Below, one piece after another: positions 1-7,721 of a stretch of DNA of 64,000 nt. This DNA comes from Halobacterium rubrum (GTDB lineage: Archaea; Halobacteriota; Halobacteria; Halobacteriales; Halobacteriaceae): assembly GCF_021729015.1 (NCBI RefSeq), contig NZ_JAJQQZ010000001.1:62001-126000 (forward strand), in the 5' to 3' direction. Both the position numbers and the translations under genes were made by a program. Numbering within the stretch: the stretch's first letter is position 1; each line of letters begins with the position of its first letter. The notes beneath the pieces are model-generated. The model ran no database searches. It saw only the letters and a list, made by a program, of their open reading frames with translations, and had not been told where the DNA came from.

Positions 1-1
1 C

Positions 2-502
2 GAGTCCGAGAGCGCCGCCGAGGCCATCCTCGAGCACAAGGACACGCTGGGCCACTACGAGCACAGCGTCTTCTACGTCCAGGAGTACGTCGAGAAGCCC
101 GGCCGTGACGTGCGCGTACTCGCCGCCGACGGCGAGCCAATCGCTGCGATGACCCGGTCGGGCGACCACTGGCTCACGAACGCCGCGAAGGGCGGCGAGG
201 TGAACGCCCTCGACGTCGACGACGAGCTCGCCGAAGTCGTCGCCGATGCCAGCGACGCGGTCGGTGGCGGCTTGCTGGGTGTTGATGCGATGGAGCGCGG
301 GGCGCCACGCGCCCCGGAGGACGCGACCGGCGACGACGTCGAGCCGGGAGCCGAGGGCGGCTACACCGTCCACGAGGTCAACCACACGGTCGAGTTCAAG
401 GCGCTGGACGAGGCCGTCGACGTCGACGTTCCGGCAGCCGTCGTGGACTGGCTCGAGGCGACGGCCGCCAGCGAGACGACGGGACTGGAGGTGACCGCGT
501 GA
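2..502 (+). CDS. argX: ArgX, LysW-glutamate ligase (ATP-grasp), C-terminal part
   Basis: This is the last 166 codons of an ATP-grasp ligase; the start lies left of the window. It attaches glutamate to the C-terminal glutamate of the carrier protein LysW, the first step of carrier-protein arginine synthesis. The C-terminal ATP-grasp signature HEVNHTVEFK supplies the metal-binding E and N. Compared with typical LysX/ArgX proteins there is an acidic, low-complexity insertion (about RGAPRAPEDATGDDVEPG) just before that motif. It is the first visible gene of an operon in which every later gene is an arginine gene, which favours ArgX over the lysine enzyme LysX. The stop TGA overlaps the argC start (GTGATG). 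Confidence 0.88.
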   Translation, partial: ESESAAEAILEHKDTLGHYEHSVFYVQEYVEKPGRDVRVLAADGEPIAAMTRSGDHWLTNAAKGGEVNALDVDDELAEVVADASDAVGGGLLGVDAMERGAPRAPEDATGDDVEPGAEGGYTVHEVNHTVEFKALDEAVDVDVPAAVVDWLEATAASETTGLEVTA

Positions 503-1575
503 TGGCGGCCACCCAGACAGACACAGCCGCGGCGGACGCCGAGGCGGCGACTGCGTCGGTCGTCGGCGCCAGCGGCTTCGCGGGCGGCGAACTGCTGCGC
601 CTGCTCGCCGGCCACCCGGGCTTCGAGCTCGCGCAGGCGACGAGCCGCGAGCACGCGAACCGCACGGTCGGAAGCGTCCACCCGAACCTCCGCTCGCTCG
701 ACCTGCGGTTCGCCGACCCCGGCGACCTCGACGGCGTGGACGTGCTGTTCGCGGCGGCGCCCCACGGCGTCGCGATGGAGCACGTCGACGAGTGGCGCGA
801 ACTCGCCGACACGGTCGTCGACCTGAGCGCGGACTTCCGCCTCGACTCGGTGGAGCAGTACGACGAGTGGTACGACGGCCACAGCGCACCCAAGCACCTC
901 GCCGACGCCGTCTACGCGCTCCCCGAGCTCTCCCGCGGGGACCTCGCGGGCGCCGACCTGATTGCGAGCGGCGGCTGCAACGCCACTGCCACGATACTCG
1001 GCCTGCTCCCGCTGCAGGAAGCAGGGCTACTCGAAGGTGCGCAGGTCGTCGTCGACGTCAAGGTCGGCTCCTCGGAGGGCGGCGCGGGCGGCGGCCCGGC
1101 GTCCTCGCACCCCGAGCGCTCCGGGGTCGTCCGGCCGTACGCGCCGACCGGCCACCGCCACGAGGCCGAGATCGAGCAGGCGCTCGGCCTGTCGGTGTCG
1201 TTCACGGCGCACGCCGTCGACATGGTGCGGGGCGCGAGCGCGACCTGCCACATTTTCCCGGAGGAGACGCCCTCGAAGAGCGACCTCTGGGCGGCGTTCC
1301 GGGAGACGTACGGCGACGAGCCGTTCGTGGAGACGGTCGCCGGCGGCAGCGGCGCGTACCGCTACCCCGAGCCGAAGGTCGTCGCCGGAACGAACGGCGC
1401 CGAGGTCGGCTTCGAGGTCGACGAGTCGAACGACCGCATCGTGACCTTCGCAGCCATCGACAACGTCGTGAAGGGGTCGGCCGGGCAGGCCGTCCACGCC
1501 GCGAACCTCGCGCTCGGCCACGAGGAGACCGCGGGCCTCGACCAGTTCGGGCTACACCCGGTGGGGAGCCCATGA
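502..1575 (+). CDS. argC: ArgC/LysY, LysW-glutamyl-phosphate reductase
   Basis: NADPH-dependent reductase of 357 aa that turns the carrier-bound gamma-glutamyl phosphate into the semialdehyde. The N-terminal Rossmann motif VVGASGFAGGELLRLL and the catalytic cysteine in SGGCNATAT (about C159) are both present, as is the family block GSSEGGAGGGPASSH. The ATG at 502 is preferred; the GTG directly before it is also possible. The gene overlaps the argX stop by one base and its own stop is overlapped by a 9-codon micro-ORF leading to argB. It could equally be called LysY, but argF in the operon argues for arginine. Confidence 0.93.
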   Translation: MAATQTDTAAADAEAATASVVGASGFAGGELLRLLAGHPGFELAQATSREHANRTVGSVHPNLRSLDLRFADPGDLDGVDVLFAAAPHGVAMEHVDEWRELADTVVDLSADFRLDSVEQYDEWYDGHSAPKHLADAVYALPELSRGDLAGADLIASGGCNATATILGLLPLQEAGLLEGAQVVVDVKVGSSEGGAGGGPASSHPERSGVVRPYAPTGHRHEAEIEQALGLSVSFTAHAVDMVRGASATCHIFPEETPSKSDLWAAFRETYGDEPFVETVAGGSGAYRYPEPKVVAGTNGAEVGFEVDESNDRIVTFAAIDNVVKGSAGQAVHAANLALGHEETAGLDQFGLHPVGSP

Positions 1576-1601
1576 CGGGTCTCGCGGGGTGGTCGGCGTG
1601 A
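1572..1601 (+). CDS. 9-codon micro-ORF bridging argC and argB
   Basis: An ATG overlaps the argC stop as ATGA, and the micro-ORF TGA overlaps the argB start as GTGA. It would encode MTGLAGWSA. The overlaps on both sides would let ribosomes terminating on argC reinitiate and be handed to argB across the 22-nt gap. The arrangement is seen directly; translation and a coupling role are inference. It could be chance, since short ORFs are frequent at this GC content. Confidence 0.35.
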   Translation: MTGLAGWSA

Positions 1602-2419
1602 CGGTGGTCGTCAAAATCGGTGGCGCGCGCGCCGTCGACCCGGGGGCGGCGGTGACCGACGTCGCCCACCTGATGGCGAACGACGAGGACGTCGTGGTCG
1701 TCCACGGCGGGTCGACGGCCGTCGACGACGCGCTGACGGACTTCGGGATGGAGCCCGAGTACGTCGAGTCGCCGTCCGGGATGACCGGTCGGTTCACCGA
1801 CCGCGAGGCGATGGACGTCTTCGAGATGGCGATGGGGAAGGTCAACACCGACCTCGTCGCGACCTTCCAGAACGCCGGCGTGCCCGCTGTCGGGCTGAAC
1901 GGCGTCGACGGCGGCCTCCTGACCGGTCCGCGGAAGTCCGCGGTCAAGGTCGTGGACGGCGAGAAGACGAAGATTCGCCGCGGCGACCACTCCGGCCGCA
2001 TCGACTCGGTGAACACCGACCTGCTGGCCGCGCAGTTCGACGCCGGCTACGTCCCGGTGGTGTCGGTGCCGATGCTCGCCGGGGAGGGGACCCCGGTGAA
2101 CGCCGACGCCGACCGTGCGGCGGCGGCCATCGCCGGCGCGCTGGAGGCGTCGCTGGTCGTGCTGACGGACGTCGCGGGCGTCTACGAGGACCCCGACGAC
2201 GAGACGACGCTCGTCGAGACAGTCGACTCGCCCAAGTCCCTCGCGGCCGCCGAGGACGCCGCAGAGGGCTTCATGTCGAAGAAGGTGCTGGCGGCCGGCG
2301 AGGCGCTGGAAGGTGGCGCCGCCGGGGTCGTCGTCGCGGACGCGAACCAGCGCGACCCCGTGGTGCGCGCGCTCGGCGGCCAGGTCGGCACTCGCTTCGA
2401 CCCGGAGGCGGTCACGTGA
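1598..2419 (+). CDS. argB: ArgB/LysZ, LysW-glutamate kinase
   Basis: Amino-acid kinase of 273 aa that phosphorylates the carrier-bound glutamate with ATP. Visible motifs are the N-terminal KIGGARAV, the phosphate-binding HGGST and the C-terminal nucleotide site VVLTDVAGVYEDP. The GTG at 1598 (MTVVVKIGG) fits the family N-terminus better than the in-frame GTG at 1589, and it overlaps the micro-ORF stop. The gene end overlaps the argD GTG start by four bases. LysZ of lysine synthesis is the same family; operon context decides. Confidence 0.92.
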   Translation: MTVVVKIGGARAVDPGAAVTDVAHLMANDEDVVVVHGGSTAVDDALTDFGMEPEYVESPSGMTGRFTDREAMDVFEMAMGKVNTDLVATFQNAGVPAVGLNGVDGGLLTGPRKSAVKVVDGEKTKIRRGDHSGRIDSVNTDLLAAQFDAGYVPVVSVPMLAGEGTPVNADADRAAAAIAGALEASLVVLTDVAGVYEDPDDETTLVETVDSPKSLAAAEDAAEGFMSKKVLAAGEALEGGAAGVVVADANQRDPVVRALGGQVGTRFDPEAVT

Positions 2420-3528
2420 GCGGGTTCGTCTTCGGCGAGAAACCCATCGAGGTCGCGGGCGGCGACGGCGTCCACGTCTACGGCGCGGACGGCACCGAGT
2501 ACCTCGACTTCGGCGCCTCGTACGCCTGCACGCCTGTGGGCCACTGTCACCCGGCCGTGGTCGACGCCGTCCAGTCGCAGGCCGGCGACCTGCTGTACGT
2601 GCAGGGGTCGTACCCGACCGAGACCCGTACCGCGCTGTACGACCGTCTCGCTGCGCTCGGTCCCGGCGACTGTGCGAACGTCTGGCTCTGCAACTCGGGC
2701 ACCGAGGCCAACGAGGCGGCGCTGAAGTTCGCGCGCCACGCCACCGGCCGGGAGACGGTCGTGGCGGCGAAGCGCGCGTTCCACGGCCGCACGCTGGGCG
2801 CGCTCGCGGCGACCTGGAAGTCGGAGTATCGGGAGGGGTTCGCCGTCCCCGAGCACGTCGAGTTCGTGGACTTCGGCGACCCCGGCGCGCTCCGCGAGGC
2901 CGTCGACGACGAGACGGCGGCCGTCCTCCTAGAGCCGATTCAGGGCGAGGGCGGCGTCCACCCCGCGCCGACGGGGTACCTCCAGACCGCCCGCGAGGTC
3001 TGCGACGAGACCGGTGCGGCGCTGGTCCTCGACGAGATTCAGACCGGGCTCGGGCGCACGGGCTCGCTGTGGGCCTGTCAGCGGGCGGGCGTCGAGCCGG
3101 ACGCGCTCACCGTCGCGAAGGGGCTCGGGAGCGGGCTGCCCGTCGCAGCCACGCTGGTCGCGGACTGGCTCGCCGAGGATGCCGGGAACCACGGGTCGAC
3201 GTTCTCCGGCGGCCCCGTCCCCTGTGCGGCCGCGCTCGCCACGCTCGACGTCCTCGAGGACGAGGAGCTAGCGGCGAACGCCGCCGACGTGGGGCAGTAT
3301 CTCCAGTCCGAACTCGTCGACCTGCCCGTCCGTGACGTGCGCGGCGAGGGGCTCATGGTCGGCGTCGAGGTGAAACGGGGGGCGACCCGCGCGCTCCGGG
3401 GCCTCGCGCTCGAACATCGTGTGCTCGCGCTGCCGGCGGGCCGCACAGTCGTCCGGCTGCTGCCGCCGCTGACGGTCACCGAACACGAGGCCGACCAGGT
3501 GGTGGACGCACTGGAGGCGGTGCTGTGA
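2416..3528 (+). CDS. argD: ArgD/LysJ, LysW-ornithine aminotransferase
   Basis: Class III PLP aminotransferase of 370 aa that converts the LysW-bound glutamate semialdehyde to LysW-ornithine. The PLP lysine is in VAKGLGSGLP (K235), the aspartate that holds the pyridine nitrogen is in LDEIQTGLGRTG (D206), and CNSGTEANEAALKFAR is the phosphate-binding region. The GTG start overlaps the argB stop (GTGA), and the gene's own stop overlaps the argE start the same way, so the products are probably translated in a coupled fashion. Confidence 0.93.
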   Translation: MSGFVFGEKPIEVAGGDGVHVYGADGTEYLDFGASYACTPVGHCHPAVVDAVQSQAGDLLYVQGSYPTETRTALYDRLAALGPGDCANVWLCNSGTEANEAALKFARHATGRETVVAAKRAFHGRTLGALAATWKSEYREGFAVPEHVEFVDFGDPGALREAVDDETAAVLLEPIQGEGGVHPAPTGYLQTAREVCDETGAALVLDEIQTGLGRTGSLWACQRAGVEPDALTVAKGLGSGLPVAATLVADWLAEDAGNHGSTFSGGPVPCAAALATLDVLEDEELAANAADVGQYLQSELVDLPVRDVRGEGLMVGVEVKRGATRALRGLALEHRVLALPAGRTVVRLLPPLTVTEHEADQVVDALEAVL

Positions 3529-4556
3529 CGCCGCGGGACCTCCTCCGCGCCCTCGTCTCGACCCCCTCTGTTTCGGGTGGAGAGGGCGACGCGGCCGACG
3601 TGCTCGTCCAGTACTTCACCGACGCAGGCCGCGAGGCGTCCGTGGACGCCGCTGGCAACGTCCGCGCGCCCGGCGACGACGGCGTCCTGCTCACCAGCCA
3701 CCTCGACACCGTTCCAGGCGAAATAGCGGTTCGGGAGGCGGACGGCGAGCTGTGGGGGCGCGGCAGCGTCGACGCCACCGGGCCGCTCGCGGCGATGGCG
3801 GCGGCCGCCGTCGAGACCGGTGCGTCGTTCGCGGGCGTCGTCGAGGAGGAGACCACGTCCGCGGGCGCCCGCCACCTCGTCGAGACCCGCGACCCGCCCG
3901 AGGCCGTCGTGAACGGCGAGCCGACCGGCTGGGACGCCCTCGCCGTCGGCTACCGGGGACTCGTCCGCGCCACGTACGCGGTCGAGACCGAGCGCGCGCA
4001 CAGCTCCCGGCCGGCGCCCAACGCCGTCCAGCGCGCCGTCGCGTGGGCCGAACGCGTGCAGGCGGCGTTCGGCGACGAGTCGGCCGGCGATTCCGCCGCT
4101 TCGGTCTTCGAGTCGGTGACGGTGAAGCCGACGACGTTCGACGGCGGGCCGACGCCCGACGGCCACGGCGTCGCGGCGACCGTCGACGTGGAGTTCCGCC
4201 TCCCGCCCGGCACGACGGCCGGCGACGTGCAGGCCACCGTCGCCGACTGCACCGAACACGGGTCGGTGGCGTGGGAGAGAGCGGTCCCCCCGCTGGCCGC
4301 CGACGCCCGCAGTCCCGTAGCCGGCGCGCTCCGGGCCGGCGTCCATGCGGCGGGCGGCGAGCCGACCCACCTCCGGAAGACCGGCACCTGCGACGCGAAC
4401 CTCTACGCCGCGGCGTGGGACTGCCCCGTCGCGGTGTACGGGCCCGGCGACGCCAGCCTCGACCACGCGCCAGACGAACGCATCGCCCTCGACGCCTTCG
4501 ACCGCGGCGTCGACGCACTCACCACCGCAGCCAGCCAGCTATGCAACACGTCCTGA
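3525..4556 (+). CDS. argE: ArgE/LysK, LysW-ornithine hydrolase
   Basis: M20-family metallopeptidase of 343 aa that releases ornithine from LysW. Metal ligands sit in TSHLDTVPG, in the GRGSVDATGP aspartate, and in VVEEETTSAGARHL with its catalytic and ligand glutamates. The N-terminal family motif STPSVSGGEGD is encoded by a stretch nearly identical to the origin-recognition boxes found at 45-46 kb (see 3561-3582). The GTG start overlaps argD. The last 16 bases overlap the argF start. Confidence 0.91.
   Translation: MTPRDLLRALVSTPSVSGGEGDAADVLVQYFTDAGREASVDAAGNVRAPGDDGVLLTSHLDTVPGEIAVREADGELWGRGSVDATGPLAAMAAAAVETGASFAGVVEEETTSAGARHLVETRDPPEAVVNGEPTGWDALAVGYRGLVRATYAVETERAHSSRPAPNAVQRAVAWAERVQAAFGDESAGDSAASVFESVTVKPTTFDGGPTPDGHGVAATVDVEFRLPPGTTAGDVQATVADCTEHGSVAWERAVPPLAADARSPVAGALRAGVHAAGGEPTHLRKTGTCDANLYAAAWDCPVAVYGPGDASLDHAPDERIALDAFDRGVDALTTAASQLCNTS
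3561..3582 (+). promoter_or_regulatory. ORB-like box inside argE
   Basis: The + strand reads ACCCCCTCTGTTTCGGGTGG followed by AG. It matches the origin box at 45688 at nearly every position: a C run, then GTTTCGGGTGGA. It encodes the argE residues TPSVSGGE, which are a normal family motif, so coding constraint could explain part of the match. Binding by Orc1/Cdc6 is inference. Confidence 0.45.
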
Positions 4557-5443
4557 CGATAGACGACCTCTCGACCGACCAGCTCGCGAGCGTCCTCGAC
4601 GACGCGGCCGCGCTGAAGCGCGCGCAGGCCGACGGCACCCCCCACCGTCTGCTGGCCGGCCGAACGCTCGCGATGCTGTTCGAGAAGCCGTCCACGCGCA
4701 CCCGGCTGAGCTTCGAGGTCGGCATGACGCAACTCGGCGGCCACGCCGCCTTCCTCGGCGAGGACGACAGCCAGCTCGGTCGCGGCGAGCCGGTGGCGGA
4801 CACCGCTCGCGCGCTCGGCCTGTACGCCGACGCCGTGATGGCGCGCGTGGACAGCCACGCCGACCTGGAGACGCTGGCGGCGAACGCCGGCGTCCCGGTG
4901 GTCAACGGGCTGTCGGACCGCGCGCACCCCGCCCAGACGCTGGCCGACCTCCTGACGCTACGGGAGGTCGTCGGCGACGCCGGGACGGTGGCGTGGGTTG
5001 GGGACGCGAACAACGTCGGCGCCTCCTTCCTCGTCGGCGCGGCGATGGCTGGCTACGACGTGCACACGGCCACCCCCGCCGAGTTCGCGTTCGACGACGC
5101 CGTGGTCGAGCGGGCGCTGGCAGCCGGGGACGCGACCGGCAGCGAGGTCACCGTCGGCCACGACCCCGAGGCGGCCGTCGCCGCCGCCGACGCCGTCTAC
5201 ACGGACGTCTGGGTGAGCATGGGCGACGAGGCCGAACGCGAGCGCCGGCTGGCCGCCTTCGAGGAGTTCCGAGTCGATTCCGGGCTCCTCGGGGACGCTG
5301 CGTTCATGCACTGCCTCCCCGCCCACCGCGGCGAGGAGGTCACGGCCGACGTGGTCGACGGCCCGAACTCGGTGGTGTGGCGGCAGGCCGAGAACCGCCT
5401 GCACGCCCAGAAGGCGCTGCTCGTGGCGCTGCTGGGGTCGTAG
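4541..5443 (+). CDS. argF: Ornithine carbamoyltransferase
   Basis: Makes citrulline from ornithine and carbamoyl phosphate in the cytoplasm. The 300-aa protein has the carbamoyl-phosphate loop STRTR (51-55), HPAQ (129-132) and the ornithine-side HCLP (257-260). The ATG overlaps the argE end by 16 nt and gives the expected N-terminus MQHVLTIDDL. It is the last arginine gene here; argG and argH are not in the window. A T run 30 nt after the stop may end the transcript. Confidence 0.96.
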   Translation: MQHVLTIDDLSTDQLASVLDDAAALKRAQADGTPHRLLAGRTLAMLFEKPSTRTRLSFEVGMTQLGGHAAFLGEDDSQLGRGEPVADTARALGLYADAVMARVDSHADLETLAANAGVPVVNGLSDRAHPAQTLADLLTLREVVGDAGTVAWVGDANNVGASFLVGAAMAGYDVHTATPAEFAFDDAVVERALAAGDATGSEVTVGHDPEAAVAAADAVYTDVWVSMGDEAERERRLAAFEEFRVDSGLLGDAAFMHCLPAHRGEEVTADVVDGPNSVVWRQAENRLHAQKALLVALLGS

Positions 5444-5474
5444 GCCGTCTCTGGATCTGCGAACGGGCGCGGGC

Positions 5475-5480
5475 TTTTTT
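5475..5480 (+). promoter_or_regulatory. T6 run: promoter of next gene and/or arg operon terminator
   Basis: GGGCTTTTTTGCTGG lies 29 nt before the next ATG, the right place for a haloarchaeal TATA element driving a leaderless mRNA. A poly-T tract just after argF could also end the arginine transcript. The two roles are not exclusive. Confidence 0.45.
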
Positions 5481-5505
5481 GCTGGTTCCGTCGGGACCAG
5501 CCGGT

Positions 5506-5820
5506 ATGGAGTTCGTCACCACCGAGGCCGTCCCCGGTCGCGACGTCGTCGAGACGCTGGGCATCGCTCGCGGGAACACCGTGAAGGCGCGCAACGTCGG
5601 CCGCGACATCACGCAGAGCATCCGGAACATCACGGGCGGCGAGCTGAAAGCGTACTCGGAGCTGTTGACCGACGCCCGGGACGAAGCCCTCGACCGGATG
5701 GCCGAGGACGCCGAGGCGATGGGCGCCGACGCCGTCGTGAACGTCCGCCTGGAGAGCTCCGAGATCGCCAACGGCGGCTCCGAGGTCATCGCCTACGGCA
5801 CGGCCGTCCAGCTGGACTGA
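5506..5820 (+). CDS. YbjQ/UPF0145 family protein
   Basis: A 104-aa protein of the YbjQ (UPF0145) family. It shows the usual N-terminus TTEAVPGRDVVETLGIARGNTVKARNVGRDI, the helical middle TDARDEALDRMAEDAEAMGADAVVNVRL and the end VIAYGTAVQL. The family forms a pentameric ring-like fold. It is sometimes labelled heavy-metal binding, but no function is established and no metal ligands are obvious here. A TATA-like T run 29 nt upstream suggests its own leaderless transcript. The following gene starts 9 nt after its stop. Confidence 0.85.
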   Translation: MEFVTTEAVPGRDVVETLGIARGNTVKARNVGRDITQSIRNITGGELKAYSELLTDARDEALDRMAEDAEAMGADAVVNVRLESSEIANGGSEVIAYGTAVQLD

Positions 5821-5829
5821 GCCACCGGA

Positions 5830-6348
5830 ATGGTCGAGCGCGTCGACCCGGCGCGAACGGGCGTGCGAGCGGGCCGGGTCGTCGGCGTGCTGACCGCTGC
5901 GCTCGCAGTCGCGTCGCTCGCCGCCGCCCGGGAGACGTACTACGAGGCGCTCGCGCCGCTGGTCGCGGCGCTGCTGGAGAGTGCCGGTGTCGGCGTCGGC
6001 GCTGGGGCGGGGCTGGCGGTCCTCTTCTGGTCGAACGTCGCGCTGGCGGCGGCCGCCCGGTACGCCGTCTGTTACGTCGCGGGGTCGCTCGTCGGCGTCG
6101 CTTACGACTGGCTGGACCGGCCGTCGCTGTGGGCGCTGGCTGGACTCGTCGCCGCGGTCGGCGCTGTGGACGGCGCGCTCGCGGTTCTCGACACCCGGAG
6201 GGTCGTCGTGGGCGCCGGCTACGTCGCCGCGTGGCTCTGCTACGTGCCCGCCTTCGCGTGGCTGTCCGACGACGAGGAGGGCCGGAACGGCGGCGCCAGC
6301 AGGGGACCGGGGCGTGCGCGGCGCCTGGGGGCCGACCGCGAGGAGTGA
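5830..6348 (+). CDS. Small multi-span membrane protein, unknown
   Basis: I do not recognise a named family. The 172-aa protein has about four hydrophobic segments (near 20-35, 38-60, 68-90, 98-118 and a weaker one near 125-145), small-residue-rich and separated by short loops, and a charged C-terminus (DDEEGRNGG then Arg-rich). It probably lies in the cytoplasmic membrane and may be cotranscribed with the YbjQ-like gene, since the gap is 9 nt. It ends 7 nt from the convergent next gene. Confidence 0.65.
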   Translation: MVERVDPARTGVRAGRVVGVLTAALAVASLAAARETYYEALAPLVAALLESAGVGVGAGAGLAVLFWSNVALAAAARYAVCYVAGSLVGVAYDWLDRPSLWALAGLVAAVGAVDGALAVLDTRRVVVGAGYVAAWLCYVPAFAWLSDDEEGRNGGASRGPGRARRLGADREE

Positions 6349-6355
6349 GCGCTCG

Positions 6356-6811
6356 TCACTCGAGGGCGGCGAACGCGCCCCCCAGGACCAGTCCGTAGAC
6401 CACGTGGCCGACGAGGCTCTGCTGGCTCACGTTCGGGACTGCGGGCGCGCCGGCGAACCCGACGGTCTGCAGCCAGACGGGCATCACGAGCACCGCGAGC
6501 ACCGCCCACACGACGACCCCGTAGAGCGCGCCCGCGAGCAGTGTCTGCCCCGGCGAGTCGAACAGCGGGTCGGCGAGCGCGGCGAACGCCACGCCGATGA
6601 CGGCGCCGTGGCTCACGTGGATGATCCAGCCGGCGAGCCCGCCGGAGAGCCCGTACATCGCGGGGATCGCCGTCTCGATGACCGGCGTCATCATCACGGT
6701 CATCATCGCGCCGAAGACGACGGCGGCGAGAATTCCCCCGAGGACGCCGAGTTGCCAGGCGGGACGGTTCGCGGTCAGTGCGTCGGTCTGTCTGCCGGTC
6801 TCTGTCGCCAT
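6356..6811 (-). CDS. Conserved haloarchaeal four-span membrane protein
   Basis: A 151-aa integral membrane protein with four hydrophobic helices: GVLGGILAAVVFGAMMTVMM, a second after GLSGGLAGWIIHVSHGAV, GQTLLAGALYGVVVWAVLAV and a C-terminal VGHVVYGLVLGGAF. Related haloarchaeal proteins are often misnamed histidine kinases although no kinase domain is present. A TATA-like CTATAT lies about 26 nt before the ATG, fitting a leaderless transcript. It diverges from the TrmB-like regulator gene, so regulation by that neighbour is possible but unproven. Confidence 0.7.
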   Translation of the reverse strand: MATETGRQTDALTANRPAWQLGVLGGILAAVVFGAMMTVMMTPVIETAIPAMYGLSGGLAGWIIHVSHGAVIGVAFAALADPLFDSPGQTLLAGALYGVVVWAVLAVLVMPVWLQTVGFAGAPAVPNVSQQSLVGHVVYGLVLGGAFAALE

Positions 6812-6913
6812 GTGTCCGTTGTCAACGAACACCGATATAGCGATTCGGCGGACGTGCAGCCCGGGTGGACAACCGTCCGGAGCTTTAGGTACGATGTTGT
6901 CGAATCCGTCAGT

Positions 6914-7306
6914 ATGGACGACGACGAACCAACACTGAGGACCCTGATGCTCGTCGAGGAGCCGGAGTTCGGCGATATCCTCCGGTGCGTGTTCGGTCTC
7001 CACGAGCACGACGTCGAGACGTATCTCGCGCTCGCCGACCGCGACGAGGTGGCGCCACAGCCCCTCGCCGACGAACTCGACCGGAACCGGTCGAACGTCG
7101 CACGGTCGCTGCAGCGGCTCTGCGAGAAGGACGTCGCGTCCCGGCGCCGGGAGATTCTGGACGGCGGCGGCGAGGTGTACTGCTACGAGGCCGCGCCGCT
7201 CGCGGACGTGAAAGCCCGGATGCACGAGGAGCTGGACGCGTGGGCGGCGTACGTCCACGACCGCATCGACACCTTCGAGGATGTGCCCACCGGCACCACG
7301 GACTGA
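6914..7306 (+). CDS. TrmB-like winged-helix transcriptional regulator
   Basis: A 130-aa DNA-binding protein. The N-terminal arm is followed by a winged helix: DVETYLALADRDEVAPQPLA, then the recognition helix region RNRSNVARSLQRLCEKDVA, then a wing ending in EVYCYEAAPL. The C-terminal helix ARMHEELDAWAAYVHDRIDTF probably dimerises. CTTTAGGTAC about 27 nt before the ATG is a good TATA box, so the mRNA is likely leaderless. The effector and target are unknown; the divergent membrane-protein gene is the obvious candidate target. Confidence 0.78.
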   Translation: MDDDEPTLRTLMLVEEPEFGDILRCVFGLHEHDVETYLALADRDEVAPQPLADELDRNRSNVARSLQRLCEKDVASRRREILDGGGEVYCYEAAPLADVKARMHEELDAWAAYVHDRIDTFEDVPTGTTD

Positions 7307-7371
7307 CGCCACGGGGTCGCCACGGCAGACAGGTACTTGTGTCGTGAGAACTTCCCCCAAGCAGCATCGCC

Positions 7372-7638
7372 ATGCAACCATGCCACAACTGTCAGTCGGT
7401 CATCGACGAGTACATTCTCGACAAACAACTCGAGGGACTGCGCGACCTGACGGTGGACGACTTCAACGTCTGCGCGGACTGTGCGACCGTCGTCGACGAC
7501 GCGTGCGTGGAGTGTGGCGGCGCGGTGTACGTTCCCCGGAGCGCCTCCGAGACCCCCGACTACTGTCCGGCGTGCCGGGCCGACCTGCTGGCTGACGGCC
7601 GCGACCCCGGCTGGTGCCGCGACCCGGTGTCCAACTGA
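7372..7638 (+). CDS. Small double zinc-ribbon protein
   Basis: An 88-aa protein with three or four Cys-x2-Cys knuckles: CHNC near the start, CADC with CVEC in the middle, and CPAC near the end. It probably binds two zinc ions. It is a conserved haloarchaeal protein without a known role (I believe it belongs to one of the haloarchaeal DUF families). The ATG at 7372 puts CHNC at residues 4-7; an in-frame ATG at 7381 would lose that knuckle and is rejected. Confidence 0.75.
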   Translation: MQPCHNCQSVIDEYILDKQLEGLRDLTVDDFNVCADCATVVDDACVECGGAVYVPRSASETPDYCPACRADLLADGRDPGWCRDPVSN

Positions 7639-7721
7639 CGGCGCGGACACGACAGCGATAATCGGTGGCAAAACCCACGCCACCCGCCCGGTATTTGTGT
7701 GTCCGCCACGGAGGCGGAGGC

